From NCBI RefSeq assembly GCF_000236565.1, contig NZ_AHAM01000204.1, positions 1-64,000 of the forward strand: a stretch of DNA of 64,000 nucleotides. Reading direction: 5' to 3'. Under the pieces are notes generated by a model. It saw only the letters and a list, made by a program, of their open reading frames with translations. It was not told the DNA's origin and did no database searches. This DNA is from Mesorhizobium alhagi CCNWXJ12-2 (GTDB lineage: Bacteria; Pseudomonadota; Alphaproteobacteria; Rhizobiales; Rhizobiaceae). Shown here one piece after another: positions 54,508-62,769 of the stretch (its first letter is position 1; every line of letters starts with the position of its first letter). Made by a program: the position numbers and the translations under genes.

Positions 54508-55379
54508 TGTGCACCGTTTGCGGATGCGGCGAGGGCGAGGTCCGGTTCGAGGGCAAGGCGCATGGCCATCACCATCGTCGCGTCCACGAAGGCCATGATC
54601 ACCACCACCATCATCATCACGACGATCATGTGCACGATTGTGGGTCGGGCCCGGCTGGCACCCATGCGCCGGGCATGAGCCAGGCGCGGATGGTCAAGCT
54701 GGAAAAGGATATCCTTTCCAAGAACAACGAGTATGCCGATGCGAACAGAAAAATGTTCGCCGAGCGCGGCGTGCTGGCGCTCAACCTCGTCTCCAGCCCC
54801 GGCTCGGGCAAAACGACGCTGCTTTGCCGCACGATCGAGGCTCTGAAGGGCAAGTTGCCGATCGCCGTGATCGAGGGCGACCAGCAGACTTCCAACGATG
54901 CCGACCGCATCCGCGCCACCGGCGCACCCGCGATCCAGGTCAACACCGGCAAGGGCTGCCACCTCGACGCGCATATGGTCGGCCATGCCGCAGATCACCT
55001 CGACCTTCCCGAAGGAGGCCTGCTCCTCGTCGAAAACGTGGGCAACCTCGTCTGTCCGGCGGGCTTCGATCTCGGCGAGGCGCACAAGGTGGTGGTGCTC
55101 TCAGTCACCGAGGGCGAGGACAAACCATTGAAATATCCCGATATGTTCGCCGCCGCCGATCTCATGATCCTCAACAAGACCGACCTGTTGCCGCATCTCG
55201 ACTTCGACGTGGAGGCCTGCATCGCCAGCGCCCGAAAGGTGAACCGGCGGATCAAGGTGCTCAGGGTTTCGGCGCGCACGGGCGAGGGAATGTCGGACTG
55301 GACGGCCTGGATCGGGGCGGCCCGCGCCATGGCGCTAGCCGGCCATCCGCTGGCGGCCGAGCTCAAGGGAGCAGCCTGA
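54507..55379 (+). CDS. hypB: GTPase and nickel-binding protein HypB
   Basis: 290 residues. The N-terminus has [10 protein letters not shown] (high-affinity nickel site) and a histidine-rich run with eleven His in 20 residues, a nickel store. The G domain has the P-loop [13 protein letters not shown], the [10 protein letters not shown] metal site and NKTDLL. GTP turnover drives nickel insertion. ATG 54507 overlaps the hypA stop; the longer frame would lose the MCTVCGCG start. Confidence 0.97.
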   Translation: MCTVCGCGEGEVRFEGKAHGHHHRRVHEGHDHHHHHHHDDHVHDCGSGPAGTHAPGMSQARMVKLEKDILSKNNEYADANRKMFAERGVLALNLVSSPGSGKTTLLCRTIEALKGKLPIAVIEGDQQTSNDADRIRATGAPAIQVNTGKGCHLDAHMVGHAADHLDLPEGGLLLVENVGNLVCPAGFDLGEAHKVVVLSVTEGEDKPLKYPDMFAAADLMILNKTDLLPHLDFDVEACIASARKVNRRIKVLRVSARTGEGMSDWTAWIGAARAMALAGHPLAAELKGAA

Positions 55380-55624
55380 TGTGCCTGGCCATTCCCGCGC
55401 GTGTCGTCGAACTGCTCGATGACGACATGGCCGTGGTCGCGTTCGACACGATCAGGAAGCGCATCTCATTGGCCTTGGTGGCTGACGTTTCGCTTGGCGA
55501 TTTCGTGCTCGTCCATGTCGGCTATGCGCTCCACAAGGTGAGCCCCGAGGAGGCCGAGCGCACGCTGCAGCTGATGGCCGAAGCGGGCGTGCTGGAGGAG
55601 GAGCGGGAGGAGATTTCGGCATGA
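55379..55624 (+). CDS. hypC: hydrogenase chaperone HypC
   Basis: 81 residues beginning [12 protein letters not shown], with the essential Cys2. VSLGDFVLVHVGYALHKVS is the family's second block. HypC carries the Fe(CN)2CO precursor with HypD to the large subunit. hypF, which separates hypB from hypC in R. leguminosarum, is here far downstream. Confidence 0.96.
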   Translation: MCLAIPARVVELLDDDMAVVAFDTIRKRISLALVADVSLGDFVLVHVGYALHKVSPEEAERTLQLMAEAGVLEEEREEISA

Positions 55625-56766
55625 AATACGTCGACGAATATCGCGACCAGGAGCTCGCGAAGACCATCGCCGGCGCCATCGCGACCGAGGCTGATCCGGA
55701 AGTGAGCTATCATTTCATGGAGTTCTGCGGCGGGCACACGCATGCGATCTTCCGCTACGGCGTGCAGGACCTGATGCCGCAGAACGTGCATTTCGTGCAC
55801 GGACCCGGATGCCCCGTTTGCGTGCTTCCCGTCTCTCGGCTCGACGATGCGGTGGAACTCGCCGAGCGCCACGGGGTCATCCTGTGCACCTATGGCGACA
55901 TGATGCGCGTGCCGGGCACCAAGCAACGCAGTCTGATCCGCGCCAAGGCGTACGGAGCGGATGTCCGCGTGGTCTATTCAACGCTCGATGGCTTGAAGAT
56001 CGCGCGTGAAAACCCCGAGCGGCAAGTCGTCTTCTTCGCCATCGGCTTCGAAACCACGACGCCGCCGACGGCCGTCGCCATCAAGACGGCGCAAGCCGAG
56101 GGGCTCGAGAATTTCAGCGCGTTCTGCAACCATGTGCTCACGCCGGCCGCGATCTCTCACATTCTTGAATCGCCGCAAGTGCGGGAGCTGGGCATCGTCA
56201 AGATCGACGGGTTCTTGGGACCTTCGCACGTCTCCTCCGTGATCGGCTCGCAGCCATACGAATTCTTTGCCGAGGAATTCCAAAAGCCGGTTGTCATCGC
56301 CGGCTTCGAGCCGCTGGACGTCATGCAGTCCGTTCTGATGCTGATCCGGCAGGTCAATGAAAGCCGGCACGAGGTCGAGAACGAATATACCCGCGTCGTG
56401 ACCGAGGAAGGCAACCTCAAGGCGCAGGCACTGGTGAGCGAGGTCTTCGAACTGCGCAAGACCTTTGACTGGCGCGGCCTCGGCAGCGTGCCCTACAGCG
56501 CCCTGCGCATCCGCAACGCCTATGCTGATTTCGACGCCGAGAAGCGCTTCGAGCTCTCGGTCAAGGCTTCGCGCGAGGTGAAGTCCTGCGAGTGCCCGTC
56601 GATCCTGCGTGGGGTGAAGAAGCCGACCGAATGCAAGCTCTTCGGCACCGTATGCACGCCGCAGAACCCGATTGGCTCATGCATGGTCTCCTCCGAAGGC
56701 GCCTGCGCGGCCTATTGGACCTACGGCCGTTTCCGCCAGCCGAAGCCATTGGAGGCGGCGGAATAA
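55621..56766 (+). CDS. hypD: Fe-S scaffold HypD
   Basis: 381 residues. The conserved motifs are FMEFCGGHTHAIFRYG, VHGPGCPVCVLP (the redox and iron-binding cysteines) and the [4Fe-4S] site cysteines in ECKLFGTVCTPQNPIGSC and SEGACAAYW. It is the platform on which the Fe(CN)2CO group is built with HypC and HypE. Four-base overlap with hypC. Confidence 0.97.
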   Translation: MKYVDEYRDQELAKTIAGAIATEADPEVSYHFMEFCGGHTHAIFRYGVQDLMPQNVHFVHGPGCPVCVLPVSRLDDAVELAERHGVILCTYGDMMRVPGTKQRSLIRAKAYGADVRVVYSTLDGLKIARENPERQVVFFAIGFETTTPPTAVAIKTAQAEGLENFSAFCNHVLTPAAISHILESPQVRELGIVKIDGFLGPSHVSSVIGSQPYEFFAEEFQKPVVIAGFEPLDVMQSVLMLIRQVNESRHEVENEYTRVVTEEGNLKAQALVSEVFELRKTFDWRGLGSVPYSALRIRNAYADFDAEKRFELSVKASREVKSCECPSILRGVKKPTECKLFGTVCTPQNPIGSCMVSSEGACAAYWTYGRFRQPKPLEAAE

Positions 56767-57815
56767 TGAGCGCGAACGATCCCAGGCTAGCCGCCACCGC
56801 CTCGTCCGCCCGCGGCGCAGTGGACATGACCCATGGCGCCGGCGGCCGCGCGATGGCCGAGCTGATTCGGGATGTTTTTCAAAGACATCTGGCCAACGAG
56901 TTCCTGGCCCAGGGCAACGACGCGGCCCTGCTCGGCACCGTCTCCGGACGACTGGTGATGGCAACGGACGCGCATGTCATCTCGCCACTGTTCTTCCCGG
57001 GCGGGGATATCGGCGCGCTGGCGGTCCACGGCACGATCAACGACGTCGCCATGATAGGCGCGCGGCCGCTCTGGCTGTCGGCTTCCTTCATCCTGGAGGA
57101 AGGTTTTCCGTTGGCCGAACTGGAACGAATAGTTGTTTCAATGGCTCTTGCCGCCCGGGACGCAGGCGTGCCCGTGGTTACGGGCGACACCAAGGTGGTG
57201 GAGAAGGGCAAGGGCGATGGCGTTTTCATCTCCACGACCGGTGTTGGCGTGCTGGCGGACGGCACTGACGTCTCCGGAGGCAATGCCCGGCCGGGCGATG
57301 CAATCCTTGTCTCCGGCACGATCGGCGACCACGGGGTCGCTATCCTGTCGAAGCGAGAACACCTTGGTTTTGAAACGGAAATCGCCTCCGACAGCCAGCC
57401 TTTGCACGATCTGGCGGCGGCCATGCTTGCAGCCATTCCCGGTATCCGGGTGCTGCGTGACCCCACGCGCGGCGGACTGTCGGCGGCGCTGAACGAAATC
57501 GCGCAGCAGTCCAACGTCGGAATGGTGATCCGGGAAGCGGCGGTTCCGGTGAAGCCGGAGGTCGCGGCGGCGTGCGAACTGCTCGGCCTCGACCCGCTGA
57601 ATGTTGCCAACGAAGGCAAGCTGATCGCCATCTGCGCGGCGCAAGACGCGCAGACTTTGCTCGCCGCGATACGCGCTCATCCCAAGGGCCAAGATGCCGC
57701 AATCATTGGCCAAATCGTCGCAGACCAGCAGGCGCTGGTGCGGATGGAAACGAGACTTGGCGGCATGCGCCTGATCGACTGGATCGCCGGGGAACAACTT
57801 CCGAGGATCTGCTGA
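56766..57815 (+). CDS. hypE: cyanide-forming enzyme HypE
   Basis: 349 residues. MTHGAGGRAMAELIRDVF is the PurM-like ATP-binding start, and the protein ends PRIC, whose final Cys receives the carbamoyl group and turns it into thiocyanate for the iron ligand. ATG 56766 overlaps the hypD stop. Confidence 0.97.
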   Translation: MSANDPRLAATASSARGAVDMTHGAGGRAMAELIRDVFQRHLANEFLAQGNDAALLGTVSGRLVMATDAHVISPLFFPGGDIGALAVHGTINDVAMIGARPLWLSASFILEEGFPLAELERIVVSMALAARDAGVPVVTGDTKVVEKGKGDGVFISTTGVGVLADGTDVSGGNARPGDAILVSGTIGDHGVAILSKREHLGFETEIASDSQPLHDLAAAMLAAIPGIRVLRDPTRGGLSAALNEIAQQSNVGMVIREAAVPVKPEVAAACELLGLDPLNVANEGKLIAICAAQDAQTLLAAIRAHPKGQDAAIIGQIVADQQALVRMETRLGGMRLIDWIAGEQLPRIC

Positions 57816-57817
57816 AG

Positions 57818-59587
57818 ATGCGCATTCTGCTTCTCGTCACGGCCTTCAACGCCTTGAGCCAAAGGATTTTCGTGGAGCTTGGCGAGCACGGACACGAGGT
57901 CTCGGTCGAGATGGACGTCAATGACGAGCGGACCATCGAGGCGGTAGGTTTGTTTGGGCCGGACCTCGTCATCGCCCCCTTCCTGAAGCGGGCAATCCCG
58001 AAGGAAGTCTATGAAAATCGACGCTGTATGATCGTCCACCCGGGCATCGTCGGCGACCGCGGCCCCTCCGCCCTGGACTGGGCGATGATGGACGGGGCGA
58101 CAGAGTGGGGTGTCACGGTGCTGGACGGGGCGGCCGAAATGGATGCCGGGCCGGTCTGGGCGAGCGCCACCTTCGCGATGCGAAAGGCGACGAAATCGAG
58201 CCTCTACCGCAACGAGGTGACCGAGGCGGCGGTGATGGCGGTGTTCGAAGCGATCGCGCGGTTCGAGCAGGGCGAAAGGCCAATTGCCCCGGAAGAACGA
58301 TCTGTTGCGCCCCTGGGCCGGTGGCGGGACGCTGTCAAACAGGCGGACCGACGGATCGATTGGGCTGCCGATACAACCGAAACGGTGCTGAAGAAGATCG
58401 CAGCAGCGGACGGCGCGCCGGGCGTGCGGGACAAACTTTTCGGCGAAACGGTCTTCCTTTTCGACGCGCGAGAGGCGCGTGAATTCGGGGAAGACGTGCG
58501 GGGGCGTCGCGCGCGGGGTGAAGGGGGCAAGCTGTCGCTCGCGGAGCCGGGAGCGGTCGTCGCCAGAAGCGGGCCCGCGATCGCCCTCGTCACCGTCGAC
58601 GGCGCGTTGTGGATCGGCCATGTCCGGCGCCCCAATTCGCCACACCCGTTCAAGCTGCCGGCGACCATGGCCTTCGCGAAGGAAGTTGCAGGCCTGCCGG
58701 AGGTCGCGCCCAATTCACCGGGCGGGTATCACGACATCATCTACGAAGAAGACGGTGCGGTCGGCTATCTGCACTTCCCCTTCTACAATGGTGCAATGGG
58801 AAAGGACGCCTGTCGAAGACTTTTGGACGCTTATACAAAAGCGACGGAGCGTCAGACCAGGGCGATCGTGCTGTGCGGAGGACCGCAATTCTGGTCCAAC
58901 GGGCTCGACCTCAACCGGATCGAGGCGGCCGACAGCGCGGCCGATGAGTCCTGGGTCAACATCAATGCCATCGACGACGTCGCCGAGGCGATCATCCGCA
59001 CGACAAGCCACATCACCGTGGCGGCACTTGCCGCAAATGCGGGAGCGGGCGGCGTGTTCCTCGCCCGCGGCGCCGACCAGGTCTGGATGCGCTCAAGCGT
59101 CGTCCTCAACCCGCACTATAAGGACATGGGCAATCTCTACGGCTCGGAGTTCTGGACCTATCTCCTGCCGCGCTGCTGCGGTGCTGACAATGCCCGCCGG
59201 ATCGCGGCGGCGCGCCTGCCGATGGGCGCGAGTGAGGCGTTGAATCTTAATCTGGTCGATCGGGTGTGCGCGGGGTCAAGCGAGCGGTTCATGGCGCAAG
59301 TGAGGGCGTCGGCTGCCGCGCTGGCCGGGAGCGCAGAGTTCCCGCGGTTGCTCGCCGAAAAACAAGCGCAGCGCGCAGCCGACGAGGCGGCCAAGCCGCT
59401 TTCAGCCTATCGCGAGGAGGAGCTTTCGCGGATGCGGCGCAATTTCTACGGTTTCGACCCGAGCTACCACGTCGCGCGGCATAATTTCGTGCACAAGGTG
59501 CCGAAGTCGCGCACGCCGGTGACGATCGCCCGCCACCGCGACGTCTACTGGCGGGCCGGTCGGGAGGGGCGGAGGAAGGCATCGTGA
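57818..59587 (+). CDS. hypX: HypX, CO-ligand supply enzyme for aerobic hydrogenase maturation
   Basis: 589 residues, two domains. The first 270 form a formyltransferase-like domain (MIVHPGIVGDRGPSALDWAM). The rest is an enoyl-CoA hydratase-like domain (GYLHFPFYNGAMGKDACRRL and LCGGPQFWSNGLDLNRIEAA). HypX (HoxX) makes the CO ligand of the active site from a formyl group, so hydrogenase can be built in air. ATG 57818 lies two bases after the hypE stop. The hypX-hoxA order is as in Bradyrhizobium. Confidence 0.95.
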   Translation: MRILLLVTAFNALSQRIFVELGEHGHEVSVEMDVNDERTIEAVGLFGPDLVIAPFLKRAIPKEVYENRRCMIVHPGIVGDRGPSALDWAMMDGATEWGVTVLDGAAEMDAGPVWASATFAMRKATKSSLYRNEVTEAAVMAVFEAIARFEQGERPIAPEERSVAPLGRWRDAVKQADRRIDWAADTTETVLKKIAAADGAPGVRDKLFGETVFLFDAREAREFGEDVRGRRARGEGGKLSLAEPGAVVARSGPAIALVTVDGALWIGHVRRPNSPHPFKLPATMAFAKEVAGLPEVAPNSPGGYHDIIYEEDGAVGYLHFPFYNGAMGKDACRRLLDAYTKATERQTRAIVLCGGPQFWSNGLDLNRIEAADSAADESWVNINAIDDVAEAIIRTTSHITVAALAANAGAGGVFLARGADQVWMRSSVVLNPHYKDMGNLYGSEFWTYLLPRCCGADNARRIAAARLPMGASEALNLNLVDRVCAGSSERFMAQVRASAAALAGSAEFPRLLAEKQAQRAADEAAKPLSAYREEELSRMRRNFYGFDPSYHVARHNFVHKVPKSRTPVTIARHRDVYWRAGREGRRKAS

Positions 59588-61074
59588 GCGACCTGCCGGG
59601 CATATTGATCGTCGACGACGAAATCCGCACGCTGGAGGCGCTGCGGCGCATCCTGAGCGAGGATTTCGTCGTCCACATCGCCAGCGACACCAAGGCGGCC
59701 TGCTCGATCCTGGAGATGGAATGGATCCAGGTTATCCTGTGCGATCAGCGCATGCCCGGCACCTCCGGCATCGAGTTCCTGAAGCAGGCGCGCATCCGCT
59801 GGCCGGACATCGTGCGCATGATCATCTCAGGATACACCGACGCGCACGACATCATCGACGGTATAAACGAGGCCGGCATCTACCAGTACATCACCAAGCC
59901 CTGGCACCCCGAAAACCTCACGCTCACGCTGAAGAACGCGGTACAGCTCTACGCATTGCAGCGCGAGAACGAGCTGCTGGCGGTCGAGATGCGCATGGCG
60001 CCGTGCTCGGCTTCCAAGCTGGTGTTGGAGCGCCGCAAGGCGCTGAAGCGCGACTATGATTTCAACGACGGCATCATCCGCTCGCCGACGAGCCCGATGA
60101 ACGCCGTCCGCGACGCGCTCAAACAGGTGGCGCCGTTCGACGTACCGGTGCTGCTGATCGGCGCCTCGGGCACGGGCAAGGAGCTGGCGGCACGGGCGTT
60201 GCATTACGGCTCTCTGCGTTGGAACAAGCCTTTCGTTGTCGAGAATTGCGGCGCTCTGCCCGACCAGCTGCTCGAAAGCGAGCTGTTCGGCCACAAGCGC
60301 GGCGCCTTCACCGGCGCCGTCGAGAACCATGTCGGCCTGTTCGAGCGGGCGAACGGCGGCACCGTTTTCCTCGACGAGATCGGAGAGGTCTCGCCGGCCT
60401 TCCAGGTGAAGCTGCTGCGGGTGCTGCAGGAGAGCGAAATTCGCCCGGTCGGCAGCGGCAGGACGCGCAAGGTCGATGTGCGCGTGGTGGCGGCGACGAA
60501 CCGAGATCTGGAGGAGGAGCTGCGGCAGGGCCGGTTCCGGGCCGACCTGTTCTACCGGCTTGCCGGCACGGTCATCCGGCTTCCGGCGCTGCGCGAGCGG
60601 CTGATGGACATCGAAATCCTGTCGGCCGCAGTCCTGGGCAGCGCGGAGCGCAAGCTCGGCAAGAATGTGCCGGGCATTTCCGACGAGGCGATCGCCTGCT
60701 TCAGGAACTATTCCTGGCCGGGCAATGTCCGAGAGCTGCAGAACGAGATCCAGCACATGCTGGTCATGGGAAAGGAGGGGCAGGAACTCGGTGCCGATCT
60801 GGTGTCGCGGCATATCCTGATGGCGGCTCCCGCTCGCGAGGAAAGGGACGGCGAAGAAATCGCCGAGCTGACGGGAACGCTGCGCGAGCGCGTCAGCGAA
60901 ATGGAACTGCGCATCATCCGCGAGACACTGATCCGCCATCGTTGGAACAAGTCGAAGGCGGCGAAGGAGCTGGGCCTGTCGCGCGTCGGCCTGCGCGGCA
61001 AGCTGGAGCGCTTCGGGCTGGAGAACGTCAAGCCGCTGCCGGCGCGAAGGGTGCTGGGAGGAAGGTCGGTGTGA
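59584..61074 (+). CDS. hoxA: NtrC-type response regulator HoxA/HupR
   Basis: 496 residues. The receiver domain has Asp11/Asp12 and the phosphorylation site Asp54 (ILCDQRMPG). The AAA+ core has GASGTGKELAARALHY, RGAFTGAVENH (sigma-54 contact loop) and GGTVFLDEIGEVS. The C-terminal helix-turn-helix is NKSKAAKELGLSRVGLRGKL. All motifs for sigma-54 activation are intact, and two sigma-54 promoters exist in the hup locus. In this family the unphosphorylated form is the active one. GTG 59584 overlaps the hypX stop. Confidence 0.95.
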   Translation: MSDLPGILIVDDEIRTLEALRRILSEDFVVHIASDTKAACSILEMEWIQVILCDQRMPGTSGIEFLKQARIRWPDIVRMIISGYTDAHDIIDGINEAGIYQYITKPWHPENLTLTLKNAVQLYALQRENELLAVEMRMAPCSASKLVLERRKALKRDYDFNDGIIRSPTSPMNAVRDALKQVAPFDVPVLLIGASGTGKELAARALHYGSLRWNKPFVVENCGALPDQLLESELFGHKRGAFTGAVENHVGLFERANGGTVFLDEIGEVSPAFQVKLLRVLQESEIRPVGSGRTRKVDVRVVAATNRDLEEELRQGRFRADLFYRLAGTVIRLPALRERLMDIEILSAAVLGSAERKLGKNVPGISDEAIACFRNYSWPGNVRELQNEIQHMLVMGKEGQELGADLVSRHILMAAPAREERDGEEIAELTGTLRERVSEMELRIIRETLIRHRWNKSKAAKELGLSRVGLRGKLERFGLENVKPLPARRVLGGRSV

Positions 61075-62455
61075 TGGCCTCCAGCGTACCGAGAAAGCGC
61101 CACAACGAGCCGCATCTGCCCGCGGAAGTGCCGACGCTCGGCCTGGCGCCGGCTGGCGAGGAGGCCTGGATCGGGGGCATCCAGAAGATGAATGCGGTCT
61201 ATAAGGACATCGTCGACTCGCAGACGCAGCTGGCGCGACAGCACGCCGCGCTGATGGAGGCGCAGCAATTCATCGCTTCCGTGCTGGGATCGATGACCGA
61301 CGTTCTGATCGCTTGCGATGCGAAAGGCCGGATCCAGCAGGTCAACCCGGCCATGGTGCAATTGGCTGGGGTCGCCGAGACGGAACTTGTCGGTACATCG
61401 ATCCTCGACCTGTTCGAGGATCGGGACGAGCCCACAGCGGCGCGCTTCGGCGAATGTCTGCGCGGCGCACATGCGATCGCCGACCTCGAAGTGCAGCTGC
61501 GCCAGAAGGGCGGCGGCACGACGCCGCTGGCGCTGAACTGCTCGCCGCGCTTCGACCATCGCGGAAGGCTGGTCGGCATCGTTATCGTCGGGCGCCCGAT
61601 CGGGGAGTTGCGCCGCGCCTATCACGAGCTCGACCTCGCTCACCAGAAGCTGACCAGGACGCAGCAGCAGCTCGTTGCGTCGGAGAAGATGGCGGCCCTC
61701 GGCCGCTTGGTCGCGGGCGTAGCGCACGAGCTCAACAATCCGATCAGCTTCGTGTTCGGCAACATGCATGCGCTGAAGCGCTATGGTGTGGCGATCACCA
61801 GCTATATCGAGGCGACGCGCGGCAAAGGGGACGCGCAGGCGCTGGAGGAACTGCGCAAGCGGTTGAAGATCGACCCCATCGCCGCCGACATCGAGCCGCT
61901 GATCGAGGGAACGCTGGAAGGCGCCGAGCGGGTCCGGGCGATCGTCCAGGACCTGCGGCGCTTCTCCAGTGGCCAGAGGGAGGTCCCGGAGATGTTCGAT
62001 GTCGTGCGCGTCATCCGCACGGCGGTGGACTGGGTTATGCGCGCGGAGCACGTCAGGCCGACCGTCGCATTCGACATGCCGGATCAACTCGATGTCACTG
62101 CACGCAAGGGATACTTGCATCAGGTGACCGTCAACCTGGTCCACAATGCCGCCGATGTGCTGCAGGGGCGGGCCAATCCACGGATCGAAATATCCTGCCG
62201 GCGGAGGAGGGCCATATCGTCATCAGGGTCCGCGACAACGGGCCCGGCATCGCCGAAGCGCTCATGGACCAGATCTTCGAGCCGTTCTTTACGACCAAGC
62301 CGATCGGCCACGGCACGGGGCTCGGACTCTATGTCAGCTACGAGCTGATGAGGGAGCAGGGCGGCGACCTGACGGCAGCGGGCCATCCGGGAGGCGGCGC
62401 GGTGTTCACCGTGCGGCTGCCGGCGGATGTGGGGAAAGCATTGAGGCTGCCATGA
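61074..62455 (+). pseudogene. hoxJ: hydrogen-signalling histidine kinase HoxJ/HupT, one-base frameshift
   Basis: Starts at ATG 61074, overlapping hoxA. A coiled-coil front and PAS domain (GSMTDVLIACDAKGRIQQVN) precede the H-box LVAGVAHELNNPISF near residue 220 and the N-box [11 protein letters not shown]. At about 62199-62204 (residue ~375) one base is missing. The G1 and G2 boxes ([22 protein letters not shown]) continue in the next frame to 62455. Untouched, the protein would have about 460 residues. As written it makes 424 with a wrong, serine/arginine-rich tail and no complete ATP site. A sequencing error is the alternative, but the adjoining hydrogen sensor is also broken. Confidence 0.85.
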
Positions 62456-62769
62456 TGCCGGAAAGACCGCTCCATCTCCTCTGGCTTCAGTATGGGGCAA
62501 TGTCAGGTGAGGGCGCGGGCGGTGGGCTGACGGAAGCGGCGCGCGGCTCGCTTGGCCATTGGCTGAGCGTGAAGGGCGGGCGGATCGCCAACTACCAGAT
62601 CATCGCGCCGACGACCTGGAACTTTTCGCCCCGCGACGGGGCCGGCAATCCCGGCCCGCTGGAGCTGGCGCTCGAAGGCGCGCCCGTGCGGCTTGGCGAG
62701 ACCGAGCCGGTTGCAGTCCAGCACATCGTTCGCTCGTTCGACCCGCGCATGGTCTGCACGGTGCACTGA
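62452..62769 (+). pseudogene. fused remnant of regulatory hydrogenase hupU-hupV
   Basis: 105 residues. The first 20 (PLHLLWLQYG) recall the VLWLQSGGCGGC opening of the HupU/HoxB small subunit, with its cluster cysteines gone. From residue about 30 the sequence is the C-terminus of HupV/HoxC: GSLGHWLSVKGGRIANYQII, then APTTWNFSPRDGAGNPGPLE, ending SFDPRMVCTVH. HupV proteins end exactly at this His, with no cleavable tail. The Ni-ligand Cys of DPCMVC is Arg here. An in-frame deletion of roughly 800 codons between the two genes explains the structure. It cannot sense hydrogen. Confidence 0.85.

Noticed and set aside
54560..54640. Histidine-rich run that might be a cloning tag or low-complexity error
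   Set aside because: It is the normal nickel-storing His stretch of rhizobial HypB proteins.
50595..55624. hupF and hypC as duplicate copies of one gene
   Set aside because: They are the expected pair of related chaperones. hupF has the extra helical C-terminus, hypC does not.
60219..61073. Out-of-frame plus-strand extension leading into hoxJ
   Set aside because: This part is hoxA read in the wrong frame. Only the portion from ATG 61074 is kinase-like.
59827..62144. Long minus-strand frames (370 and 478 codons) across hoxA and hoxJ
   Set aside because: Shadows of clearly identified regulator genes, with no homology or start signals.
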